Assembly: GCF_900169075.1 (NCBI RefSeq)
Contig: NZ_LT827015.1
Coordinates: forward strand, 3,240,158-3,304,157
Reading direction: 5' to 3'
DNA from: Chryseobacterium phocaeense
GTDB lineage: Bacteria > Bacteroidota > Bacteroidia > Flavobacteriales > Weeksellaceae
DNA: 64,000 nucleotides
Shown: in pieces, positions 39,041 to 48,196 of the stretch
Numbering within the stretch: position 1 is the stretch's first letter
How the letters are laid out: each line of letters opens with the position of its first letter
Translations under genes and position numbers: made by a program
The notes under the pieces: generated by a model
The model's input: only the letters and a program-made list of their open reading frames with translations
What the model was told of the DNA's origin: nothing
Database searches by the model: none

Positions 39041-39172
39041 TGTATTGTGATTTTTTATCGCTGTTTCACAATACAAAGATTAAAATTATGCTTACTGTAT
39101 TTTACTTGATAGGGGTAGATCTGAGGTAGTGTTGCGGTAGTAGATGGATTAATATAATTTCAGAATATAGCT

Positions 39173-40060
39173 TCAGTAGCTCTTTGAGTTATAGAAATTT
39201 TTGATCTTCATTCTATGTTTTTCGGTTATCTGATAATCTTTGGAAGATTTATTATTGCTCCTTCTGTTAAGACAGTATTTTTTTACATTGGTATAGCTTC
39301 CTCCAATCAGATTATAAATAATTTTATATTCATTTTCGGAGCTTACTCCATCCTTAACAAGTTTGGCAAACATGCCCAAGTGCTCCAGAAGAGCTATTTT
39401 TTCAGGAATTGTCAGGTTACTTTTCATCTCTGCTTCTTCCTTAATTTCAGGAGTGATCTTTTCTAAAATAAATGTATTGATGAGTTTCATTTCATTTAAA
39501 AAAGCAAAGTATTGATCGTAATCAAAGAGTATAACACCCATTTTAAATCTTCCTTCTTCAAACATCGTATTTCCTTCACCATCTTTGACAGGTTCATTAT
39601 TATCGTCATACACAACTCTTGCTTCTACTATCTCCTTACCTATCTTAAAGAATGGAAGCAGCTGATAAATGGTATTATTAAAATAAAACCTTTCATGCCG
39701 AACAAAATTAATAAAATCATCTTCAAAATCGTAAATAAACTCTACCAGCCGATTATCATTACATAAATTGAACTTTTTCCTAAAATTGCTTTCAAGAACA
39801 CCTATACAGATAGATACATAATTCTGAATATCATATTCTGTTGTAATGCCTTCAACACCAAATGACATATCTATTACAGCATATTTGGGGTCTTTGAATT
39901 TAAATTCTCTGTAGCCTACTAAAAAGCCTGCCCTGGAATAAAGGATTTTAAGATATTTTATTTCATTCCTCTCCTTGTTCCCTCTTAACCAATATTTTAG
40001 GTCAGCTTTATAATGATCTGTAAATTCTCTGAAGGAATAATAAAATGGTATATTCATCAT
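39173..40060 (-). CDS. Uncharacterised island protein
   Basis: A 295-aa protein without signal peptide or membrane helix, rich in Phe/Tyr in its first half (FVRHERFYFNNTIYQLLPFF). It has a C-terminal segment NLIGGSYTNVKKYCLNRRSN and KDYQITEKHRMKIKNFYNSK, similar in style to tails of proteins found with HTH genes on Bacteroidota elements; RteC was considered but the body does not match what I know of it. It is the first gene of the element block, with start MM at 40060/40057. Confidence 0.55.
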   Translation of the reverse strand: MMNIPFYYSFREFTDHYKADLKYWLRGNKERNEIKYLKILYSRAGFLVGYREFKFKDPKYAVIDMSFGVEGITTEYDIQNYVSICIGVLESNFRKKFNLCNDNRLVEFIYDFEDDFINFVRHERFYFNNTIYQLLPFFKIGKEIVEARVVYDDNNEPVKDGEGNTMFEEGRFKMGVILFDYDQYFAFLNEMKLINTFILEKITPEIKEEAEMKSNLTIPEKIALLEHLGMFAKLVKDGVSSENEYKIIYNLIGGSYTNVKKYCLNRRSNNKSSKDYQITEKHRMKIKNFYNSKSY

Positions 40061-40093
40061 ATTTAATTTTTAGAATACTAAATTAAATAGCTG

Positions 40094-40114
40094 ATGCGAC
40101 AAACTGTGTCGCAT
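40094..40114. promoter_or_regulatory. Palindrome ATGCGACA-AACTG-TGTCGCAT
   Basis: Perfect 8-bp arms, 34 bp upstream of the gene starting at 40060. A near-copy (TGCGACA-AAGCA-TGTCGTA) lies at 49951-49969, on the other side of the RHS operon. Confidence 0.6.
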
Positions 40115-40418
40115 TAAAAGTTTTCAAAAGTATTTGGATCCGGTTAACATAATTTGAACTGTGTTAATGTTTTCTAGTTCCTTTTTAGATTGCGGTTCAA
40201 TCCTCGACTCAGTTTGTGCTATCCAAGATTCTAAATCGATTTATTTTGTAAGTATTTATTTTTTCGAAATGCTCTTTATACTAAAGAAAAAGGAATCATT
40301 CAGAGTATATAACGAAAAGTGAACAACCTAGATAATCTCATAATCGAATTTTTTTAGAACACTAAATCTTATAAAAAAAAATTAACAAAGATCGAAGAGT
40401 TTAAAAAGAAGTAAAAGG

Positions 40419-40447
40419 AAAGAGCCCGGTGGAATACCGAACTCTTT
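40419..40447 (-). terminator. Terminator after the RHS operon
   Basis: Arms AAAGAG / CTCTTT plus inner CGGT / ACCG around GGAAT, 44 bp beyond the lipoprotein stop, with a moderately T-rich tail on the minus strand. Confidence 0.55.
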
Positions 40448-40490
40448 TCTGTCAAAATATTGTTTAATTTGTCTAAACTTTTGGTGCAGT

Positions 40491-40856
40491 CTATTTTTGT
40501 GAAGAGTTTGTTTTATTTTTTAAAACTAAATAACATTTTTCATTTAGAGGATTAATTAATTTTTTTCTTTTTAAAATAAATTTTTTTTCCTCTACATAAG
40601 CAATACTATCACTTCCTTTCAATGAACTCTGATATTGGGAACTCAAAAATAAAGTGTCCTTTTTAATCATCCAAATTCCTGACAACCTCTCGATAGAACT
40701 CGGATAGGTTAATACAAATACATTATTTTTTTTTAGTGATAAGATATTACTTGGTGCATCCGTAGAATAACATATATTCTCATATTTTCCTAATTTTAAC
40801 TGTGAACTACAATTAACTAGGAAAATGCACAATAATATAAAAATTAGTTTTCTCAT
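40491..40856 (-). CDS. Small lipoprotein, candidate immunity protein of the RHS toxin
   Basis: A 121-aa lipoprotein: signal peptide MRKLIFILLCIFLVNC with lipobox VNC at Cys16. The remainder is beta-rich (GIWMIKKDTLFLSSQYQ; KKFILKRKK), reminiscent of small lipocalin-like folds. Its ATG overlaps the stop of the RHS gene (40853-40856), so production is coupled to the toxin. A cognate small membrane or periplasmic protein directly after an RHS/polymorphic toxin is usually its immunity protein; here that is inferred from position only. Confidence 0.6.
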   Translation of the reverse strand: MRKLIFILLCIFLVNCSSQLKLGKYENICYSTDAPSNILSLKKNNVFVLTYPSSIERLSGIWMIKKDTLFLSSQYQSSLKGSDSIAYVEEKKFILKRKKLINPLNEKCYLVLKNKTNSSQK

Positions 40857-43800
40857 TTTTTATAATAGGTTTGCCCCTCAACACGAAATGCTTTTCCTTG
40901 ATTCGCTATATTTTGTAAAGCTACTTTTCGTTGAGCAGGTGGTAGTTTCATAGCTCGGGATATTTCTGGGTGATTAGTTGTATTTATTGGACCAGTAGGA
41001 AGATTTTTATATGCATCTGGTAGACTTCCTGTACTATATGAATCATTTTGCCCAAACAACTTACCTCTCTGATAACCAACAACTTCATCTGTCTTATCAT
41101 GTAAAAAAGCAACACCTTTTTCGTCTTGATCTCTTGTTACACTTCCGCTTTCTCCTGTTTCAAATTGATAACCATGTTTTAATTCATGGGCAAACATTGC
41201 AAGACCAGAATTTTTTGGGAGTACCATATAAGCTTTTCCATTATTATAATTAAATCCAAAGGCTCCAGTTTTAAAACTAGAATCACTCAAGTCATCATTT
41301 TCAATTACATCATAAATTTGATTTGAAGCTGCCATAGTTGCCGTTTCACCTCTAACTGACTCTAAATCAGCATTATTTGCTTTTAAATCAGCTATATTGC
41401 TTTTCCATCTCTTAATTTGTCCAGCTTTTCCTCCAGCAGCTATTTTAGATTCAAAATCTGTTATTTTAACATTATTTTTGGCTTGCCTAGAATTAATATC
41501 AGCAATTAATCTATTAACCCATATCCAAGCATCTTCTGTGAATTCATTACCATCAATATCAAAATACATTATTGGATTATTACCCGCATAATGGTAGGGA
41601 GATAATGAAAAATATTTTTCTGCTTTATTGTCAACAACTCCCCATCTACCCAAATCCGGCATATAAAATCTCGCCCCATAATCATACATCCCAGTTTCTT
41701 GTAGTTCTTTTCCATTATACTTGTAACTATAATAACTTCCAAGATTAGCTCCTTCGAAAATCCCCTGAATATGGTTCAATCCAAAAGGGTAATAGTCATT
41801 CTTATCCGTTACTTCCAGAAGTCCTTCGCTGTTTTTTGCAAAGCTTACCCTGGCATTTCCAAGGTGATCTCTGTATTGGTAAATATAACGGTTTTCCGTG
41901 AAACTGTAAAATCCTTCTGCTGTTGGAACAAAATCCAGCTTCCATTGTGGTGTTAAGTCAATATCAGGAAAAGTTTTTGCTACGTTGGTGTACGCCTGCT
42001 CTTCAAAAGCATTATCCGTTTTACAGGTCAGGCATATTCCTCCGCCTTCTAAATAGCTGTATTGAAAACCATCCAGATAATCTGTAATATGGGTGGAGCC
42101 TGAGGCGCCTCTACGGCCTTGCTTGTAATAATTCTTACGAAGCTTTGTTCCATCGGCACGGTAAAGATAAGTTAACGTGGCACTTGAAGGCTGTCCCAAC
42201 ATGAATGGGTCGGGAAGGATAATGGAAAAGCTATCCGGCAGGTTAAGATAATTGTACACAATACTCTGGATTCCTTTGTCTTTCATATTGATCATATTAC
42301 CATTCAGGTCATAATCAATGGTGTTATTTCCGCCCTCATATCCGGTGTCATTAAGCGCACTTTCGGTTACTTTATCCAATCTGTTTCCTGTATACTGATA
42401 GGTTAGGTTATCCACTGTTGTGGCAGTTGTGCCGGAAACAGGAACTGCATTTCTTTTTAAGGAAGCAATATTTCCGTTTACATCATAGGTTAAACGCTCG
42501 TCATAATTTTTATTATGCGGGTTGGTAGTCTCTGGCTCTGCATATTCAGCATCAGTTAATCTGTTAAGTTTATCATAAGTATAATTATATCTTTTGAGAT
42601 TATTGAGAGTAGACACATTCCAGTCTATTTCAGCAATACTTCCATTGTATCTGCCGGGAGCAATTGTCGAATAAACAGGATCAGTATATCTTAGTGTATA
42701 TCCAAATAATTTTCCGTTAAGGTTAGCCGGATCATTGATCTGGGACATCCAACCCCTGATATTGTATTTGTAATCAATGCTTTGAAGTGTGGCAGAAGCT
42801 GTAATACCTCCCAGTTTCTTATTAGAAATCTGAGAAAGCTCATTATAGGTATTCTGTACCAGGATTTCTTCAGGATTGCTGTCTACTTTATGTTTGTGGA
42901 CAAGAAGCCTGTTCTGATGGTCATATGTAAAGTTTTCAGTAATCACTCTTTCGGTGTCCGCATCCAGCCTTTTATGTTTTGTAACCATAGTTTGTGCTAC
43001 CCCGGTAAAATCCAGTTTCGATTCTGTTTTGGTATAACCTCCCAGATGATTAATGGAATAAGTACCAATTCCACGGCCTTTTTTATCATAGTAGTTATAG
43101 TTCTTTGTCCAGTTGTCATCTTCAAGATTCTTTATAAAACTCATAACTGGAAGATTATTTGTGCTGACATCTGCTGTAGGGCTATCCGTAGACGATAACT
43201 GGCCTAAAACAGATGTTGGGAAAGTCGGGTTAAAGCTGTATGGTGGGTAAGAATCATAATAATTTAAAGAAAGTAATGTAACCCATTTAGAAGAATTGGG
43301 ATATGTATTATCTGGATTTCCGTAGTATACTGGCATACCCTGTCTTTCAAAAAGAGCGGTGCTCAATCTATTGACGTTATTAAACGCTAGACCGTCTGCA
43401 ATTTCTTGCTCTGCAATTCTTGATCCACCAGTATTAATTCCCACAATAGCTATTCTTCCAAACTGATCATACTTCGAATACTGCCATTGCCCCTTTTCCC
43501 TTAAATTAGCATCTTGTGTAGCAACTAATCTATCCTGCCTGTCATAAACAAAGGATTCTAAACCTTTATTTGGCAGTTTTCGCTCAACGAGTCTGAGTCT
43601 TTTATCATAACGATACTGATAGCATAGTTCATTTAAAACAGCATCTGGAACTACAGTTCCGGGACTCAAACTTTTGATCATATCTGAAGCCTTGGGAGGA
43701 ATTACAAATGCGATTTGGTTCTGCTCATTATAAACATAATAAGTATCTGCATTTTCTGTTTGGCTTAAGACATTTCTACTAAGTAACGTCTGCCCTTCCA

Positions 43801-44449
43801 GATTTTTAAATTCTATTCTAATATTTCCATCTTCATCTGTGGTGATATTTTTATATAATTGTTGAGCTATAAAAAATCCGTTTGATGAATTTGTCACAGC
43901 TACTTTCAAAATAGAGCTGGTTCTGTTTTCTACCCATGTAGTTGTGGTAAAGTACTTTCTGACTTCTCCATCTGTATTTGTATCATAATCGAATTTTACA
44001 GGTTTTGAAGACCAATCATTTCCAACATTGATCTGCTGAAGCATTTTGTCTAGTGGAGAACTTTCTAACCTTTTCTCGGAATAAATCTTTTCCGATCCAT
44101 ATATATCGGATTGTGTTGCGTTACTCAAAGGATTAGAATAAAGCTCTCCGTCTTGCGTCAGCGACTGTGGTACCGGAAGGTAAAATTTCACCTGCCTTCC
44201 GAACTCATCATATTCTAAATGATTAACTACATCTCTTCCTAAAGGGGATGCTTTTACATTAACCACTTGTTTCGGTCTTCCCAAACCATCAAAATACTGA
44301 ACCGTATTAATTTGTTTAGCGGTTGTACTTGTAGCGGTTACAGGTTCAAGATAACTTCTTGATTGTATATAATTTTCTGTTGCTGTTTGCCCATAACTTT
44401 GTACAATAACAGAGAGTAAAATGAGCGTACTTAATAATTTTTTCATCAT
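40853..44449 (-). CDS. DUF6443 RHS-repeat protein with C-terminal HExxH metallopeptidase-like toxin domain
   Basis: A 1198-aa exported protein. Signal peptide MMKKLLSTLILLSVIVQSYG; DUF6443 (LGRPKQVVNVKASPLGRDVV, residues about 55-75); many YD repeats; and the RHS core end YGARFYMPDLGRWGVVDNKA near residue 930, followed by YHYAGNNPIMYFDIDGNE. After the core the sequence changes to a ~250-aa variable tip with AHELKHGYQF near residue 1090, an HExxH zinc motif, and DEVVGYQ about 30 residues on as possible third ligand. This is the layout of polymorphic toxins with a peptidase warhead. It is third of a four-gene operon, four bases after the previous stop. Confidence 0.85.
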   Translation of the reverse strand: MMKKLLSTLILLSVIVQSYGQTATENYIQSRSYLEPVTATSTTAKQINTVQYFDGLGRPKQVVNVKASPLGRDVVNHLEYDEFGRQVKFYLPVPQSLTQDGELYSNPLSNATQSDIYGSEKIYSEKRLESSPLDKMLQQINVGNDWSSKPVKFDYDTNTDGEVRKYFTTTTWVENRTSSILKVAVTNSSNGFFIAQQLYKNITTDEDGNIRIEFKNLEGQTLLSRNVLSQTENADTYYVYNEQNQIAFVIPPKASDMIKSLSPGTVVPDAVLNELCYQYRYDKRLRLVERKLPNKGLESFVYDRQDRLVATQDANLREKGQWQYSKYDQFGRIAIVGINTGGSRIAEQEIADGLAFNNVNRLSTALFERQGMPVYYGNPDNTYPNSSKWVTLLSLNYYDSYPPYSFNPTFPTSVLGQLSSTDSPTADVSTNNLPVMSFIKNLEDDNWTKNYNYYDKKGRGIGTYSINHLGGYTKTESKLDFTGVAQTMVTKHKRLDADTERVITENFTYDHQNRLLVHKHKVDSNPEEILVQNTYNELSQISNKKLGGITASATLQSIDYKYNIRGWMSQINDPANLNGKLFGYTLRYTDPVYSTIAPGRYNGSIAEIDWNVSTLNNLKRYNYTYDKLNRLTDAEYAEPETTNPHNKNYDERLTYDVNGNIASLKRNAVPVSGTTATTVDNLTYQYTGNRLDKVTESALNDTGYEGGNNTIDYDLNGNMINMKDKGIQSIVYNYLNLPDSFSIILPDPFMLGQPSSATLTYLYRADGTKLRKNYYKQGRRGASGSTHITDYLDGFQYSYLEGGGICLTCKTDNAFEEQAYTNVAKTFPDIDLTPQWKLDFVPTAEGFYSFTENRYIYQYRDHLGNARVSFAKNSEGLLEVTDKNDYYPFGLNHIQGIFEGANLGSYYSYKYNGKELQETGMYDYGARFYMPDLGRWGVVDNKAEKYFSLSPYHYAGNNPIMYFDIDGNEFTEDAWIWVNRLIADINSRQAKNNVKITDFESKIAAGGKAGQIKRWKSNIADLKANNADLESVRGETATMAASNQIYDVIENDDLSDSSFKTGAFGFNYNNGKAYMVLPKNSGLAMFAHELKHGYQFETGESGSVTRDQDEKGVAFLHDKTDEVVGYQRGKLFGQNDSYSTGSLPDAYKNLPTGPINTTNHPEISRAMKLPPAQRKVALQNIANQGKAFRVEGQTYYKK

Positions 44450-44452
44450 TAA

Positions 44453-47400
44453 TTAATTTATAGAGAAGGTAAAGTCAAAAACCATATTCATGTCGTTAAC
44501 CAGAGAGGGAGATGCAGAACTGATCTTAGCCGTGATATTTCCGTTAGGATCAATTGTTAACAACCAAACTCCATTAGCAAAAGTACTACTGGAACGCTGC
44601 CCTGAAGGTATACAGTTTCCACTAATCTTTCCTACTACAACTCCTGTGCTCCAAGGAAGATTACTAAAATATCTGAATCCCATCTGCACTCTGAACTCAT
44701 TTGTATTATTTAGAAAAATTGATCCATAATGAAATTGGTTGATCCCGCTTCCCTTAGTTACAGAGCAATTCATCGTAGTACAGGTACCATACAGATTTGC
44801 AGCTGCTTGCCCGTTGCTATTAACATCATTTTGAGCCTGTTGATTTGCATCATCCTGATTGATAATCGAGGTATACTGACCCTCTGGTACAATATAGGTA
44901 TAGTTACCACCTATAGCATTGGGACCACAATTATTACGTGTAAAAGTCCCACTCTTTATTGAACTATAATGCTTGGTTGGTGTAAAATTGTATTTATTAT
45001 CTTTGAGGATATTACCTTCTTTATCTAATACCCTTATAAGCCTGTTGGATGCATCATACTTATAGAATTCTCTGAAGCCAGATGGGGAAGTGATTGTTTT
45101 AACTCCAATTAAAGGGTCATAAGTATACACGGTAATTTTGAAATCTTTAAACTCCACCCTCTTTCTAAAATTATCTAATTCAGCAATTAGACTAGATTCA
45201 GTAGATTCATCTGTATCCAGATCTGATTTTTTAACGATATTTAATTGCAGGTATGAATTGTTATCATTAGTATCTAATCCAAAAGCCTGCATAACCTGTG
45301 AATAAGTTCCTCCTTCTATTTTTGCAATTGGATGGGTTTGCTTATATCCCCAGATAACTGTAACTGGTGACCCTTCTTTGGTAGTATACTGCAAGATTTT
45401 GCCCTTTGAGTTATATTTATCAAAAGTTCCGTCTACAGGGGTGTTTATATTTGGATCATTTAAATTATATGTAGTTACTGAAGTGGGATTGAAATGAGTT
45501 AGATTATCAAATTTAATTGAACGGTTAAGAATTTGGACCCCATTCTTAAACATACTGGTTCCTGTATTGTCGGATAAAATATTAGCCTGAAGAAATCTAC
45601 TCATTGAACTGGATTGCCCGGCGGATTCACTAATTAAATCTGAATCAGGTGTCAGAGTCTCTGTCTTCCATAACAAATTGTAATTATTATAAATATAATC
45701 TACTTTTGTTAAAAGTAATTTATTATTTAAATAATCTTTTGTTTGCGTTTTTTTCAACAAGGATTGTTTTGAAAAAACAGGATAAAAGCTGAATGCTGTG
45801 ACTGGATTATCTACAAGATCAGGCTGATAAACCCCGTTGTTATTACATGAACTCGCTATTACACAGGCATTTGTGTATGCAGTGCTGTAATAAATATTAA
45901 GTGATGAGCCATAGAATAAGCTGGAAAGTGAATTTGAATATTCATTCTCAATTTCTCTAACTAAGGTATCATTAGAATCAAATAACTTTATTCTGTTTAC
46001 TAGTCCATTCTCTGGATTATCCTTAGATTTAATTTTAGGGAAATATACTGGCACTTTATCATCTTTGAATTGATATTCAGTTTCAGGATTATTATAATAA
46101 TAGGTTACTGTTTTCCCCTTAGAAGTGTTATTATTATCCACCTCCTTCTTCGTTACAGAAGAATAAGCAACCATATTTCCTGCTGAAAGTGGAGACGAAG
46201 TATTATCTGAAACGGCAAGAAGGGAAAGGGTTGTAAAATTGTATGTAGTAAAACTATTATAACTACCGTTCACTCCGGAAATAAGCCTTGTGGTTGTTTT
46301 CTTAAAAAGATCCAATGGGTTATGAGATTTACCGCCCTCATATTCAAATATAGTTTGCGTTAATATATTATCGTTAGAGTCATAATTTATTTGTTTCTTT
46401 AATCGTATGCCATTACCATTAGTAATTGCTGACGGATACTCATTAACAAAGAGATTGTCGGCACTATTAAGCTCGTAATCAAACTTTGCATATCCTGTAG
46501 TTGGATATGTTATTTTTTCCAAAATCCCCGCTTTTGCAAACTCCAGATTAGCTTTTCTTTCATTATTATTTTTATCATTTAAAGGGACATTTGTTCCTCC
46601 GTTCAGCGTAAAATTAAAGTCCAGAGGATTTGGAAAAAGGGTTTTGTTTTCCAGATTTCCATTAAAATACCCCCAATAGTCAACGGCAAAGGAGTCTTTT
46701 TCCGGAAGTAACACAGCATTATATTTAAAAGAATAGTGATCAACATCATTTATTACAATGGCATTGAGTTTTAATCTTTTGTTAAAACGATTAACATCGG
46801 TAATGGGAAAAGCGGTCGCCGGAATATTTAAATTCCCGGCTTCGGAACGTACAGTTTTAGTATTCTGCGCCGTAAAATATGAGTAATTAAAATCAATCTT
46901 TTGGGCTATTTGAGCTATATTATTTTTAACTACTATTTTATCAAGCTTGCTATTTTTTGACCAGTCTTCCCTTTCGGAATATTCAAAACTTACCGTACCA
47001 AAATCCCCGCTAATATCTTGTACCAGCAAAACGTTTTTTGTATAATATCCCAAGTGAAAACCTACTGGAATTAAGTATTCTCCAACAGTTTGTGAAGTCA
47101 AATAGGGTACGCTTGAATAATTCGGTCCGTTAAACGAGCCATTGTATTCCCCTCCGTATCCATTTGTCGGTTTACAAGCACCACTATAGTAAGTATTGGC
47201 AGGAAAGAGGCTGTCATTGTGTGTATAGTAATTAGAAGCTAATGAGAGATTCATGTGCTGTGCATAAGCCGGTATTGAACCCGGTTCTAAGCTCTCCTTA
47301 TAATTAATAGTAACTGTCCTATTATTTTTATCGATGATTTTAGTCACAACATAATTTCTTCCCTGTACATTTGACATAGTGGTTGTTCCATTAGAATTTA

Positions 47401-48193
47401 TTGAAGCAACTCCAAATTCTTCAGCTTTACTGAAGTAGTATCTAATCCCTGCAGGGCTTGTAATAATAAATAAATCAGATGTATTATACTCTATTTTATA
47501 TCCTCTTTTATTAATGCTTTCAAATGTAGGAGCGAAACTCAAATTCGGATAGAGATTGGTCTTAAAATTCTTAGTTATGAATTCTATTTTCTCTCCAAAT
47601 AAATTGCATATAAAAATATCGGGGGCAGTATCATACTCGGTGAGTCCATGGTTATAATTTTTAAAATATCCTCCAATAGGAAGCATTGCTTTCATTGACT
47701 TATAATAAGTATATTTATCATACCCCAATTGATTAAGATACTGAGAAGGGATAGCCGAATTTTCACAAGCTTCAAAATTATTTCTTGTAAAGGGCGGAGT
47801 ACTGTCATATAAAAAATCTAATTTTAATTTATTGTACTCACTGAAGTCATCAAACCCTCCGGAAACATACTGTGTTATTGTTGCCATTGGAATTCCCCAA
47901 CCTAATCCTACATGGGAAGCTTCATCACGAACTTTGATACCATTGCCTGAAATATAATTTAGATTTAAAGGAATGTTAATGTCTCCTTCCTCCACGTTAT
48001 ACAATGGAATAGAAGGTGAATTTGCTCCGATATATTCTGAGTTTTGTATTTCACCATAACGTTGAAAAGTCTGAGTTGAAGGAGTTTTAGGAAAATCATT
48101 AAAATAGTAGGCTCTATTTTTATCTGCTTGAGCGTATAATTTAACAAACGATAAAATTAAGGTTGTTATAAATGTAATCTTTCTTTTCATCAT
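44453..48193 (-). CDS. DUF5977 / YD-repeat-like large exported protein
   Basis: A 1246-aa protein with signal peptide (MMKRKITFITTLILSFVKLY, then AQ). The N-terminal block SPSIPLYNVEEGDINIPLNL, then HVGLGWGIP, is typical of flavobacterial RHS-associated/SpvB-like surface proteins. YD-like segments follow (FREFYKYDASNRLIRVLDKE). Near residues 1065-1130 DUF5977 is visible (QDDANQQAQNDVNSNGQAAA, ANLYGTC). There is no T9SS C-terminal domain. It lies between the T9SS protein and the DUF6443 RHS protein with four-base gaps on both sides; a joint role in building or exporting the toxin shell is inference. Confidence 0.75.
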   Translation of the reverse strand: MMKRKITFITTLILSFVKLYAQADKNRAYYFNDFPKTPSTQTFQRYGEIQNSEYIGANSPSIPLYNVEEGDINIPLNLNYISGNGIKVRDEASHVGLGWGIPMATITQYVSGGFDDFSEYNKLKLDFLYDSTPPFTRNNFEACENSAIPSQYLNQLGYDKYTYYKSMKAMLPIGGYFKNYNHGLTEYDTAPDIFICNLFGEKIEFITKNFKTNLYPNLSFAPTFESINKRGYKIEYNTSDLFIITSPAGIRYYFSKAEEFGVASINSNGTTTMSNVQGRNYVVTKIIDKNNRTVTINYKESLEPGSIPAYAQHMNLSLASNYYTHNDSLFPANTYYSGACKPTNGYGGEYNGSFNGPNYSSVPYLTSQTVGEYLIPVGFHLGYYTKNVLLVQDISGDFGTVSFEYSEREDWSKNSKLDKIVVKNNIAQIAQKIDFNYSYFTAQNTKTVRSEAGNLNIPATAFPITDVNRFNKRLKLNAIVINDVDHYSFKYNAVLLPEKDSFAVDYWGYFNGNLENKTLFPNPLDFNFTLNGGTNVPLNDKNNNERKANLEFAKAGILEKITYPTTGYAKFDYELNSADNLFVNEYPSAITNGNGIRLKKQINYDSNDNILTQTIFEYEGGKSHNPLDLFKKTTTRLISGVNGSYNSFTTYNFTTLSLLAVSDNTSSPLSAGNMVAYSSVTKKEVDNNNTSKGKTVTYYYNNPETEYQFKDDKVPVYFPKIKSKDNPENGLVNRIKLFDSNDTLVREIENEYSNSLSSLFYGSSLNIYYSTAYTNACVIASSCNNNGVYQPDLVDNPVTAFSFYPVFSKQSLLKKTQTKDYLNNKLLLTKVDYIYNNYNLLWKTETLTPDSDLISESAGQSSSMSRFLQANILSDNTGTSMFKNGVQILNRSIKFDNLTHFNPTSVTTYNLNDPNINTPVDGTFDKYNSKGKILQYTTKEGSPVTVIWGYKQTHPIAKIEGGTYSQVMQAFGLDTNDNNSYLQLNIVKKSDLDTDESTESSLIAELDNFRKRVEFKDFKITVYTYDPLIGVKTITSPSGFREFYKYDASNRLIRVLDKEGNILKDNKYNFTPTKHYSSIKSGTFTRNNCGPNAIGGNYTYIVPEGQYTSIINQDDANQQAQNDVNSNGQAAANLYGTCTTMNCSVTKGSGINQFHYGSIFLNNTNEFRVQMGFRYFSNLPWSTGVVVGKISGNCIPSGQRSSSTFANGVWLLTIDPNGNITAKISSASPSLVNDMNMVFDFTFSIN

Positions 48194-48196
48194 AAT

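Larger units (their letters stand above)
40061..40490. other. Intergenic region between RHS operon end and element genes
   Basis: 430 bp without a convincing frame. It contains the palindrome at 40094-40114 and a minus-strand terminator at 40419-40447. The rest is AT-rich. Confidence 0.6.

Noticed and set aside
39173..40060. RteC-type conjugative transposon regulator
   Set aside because: Size and location suit, but the family's characteristic blocks were not found; left as unknown.
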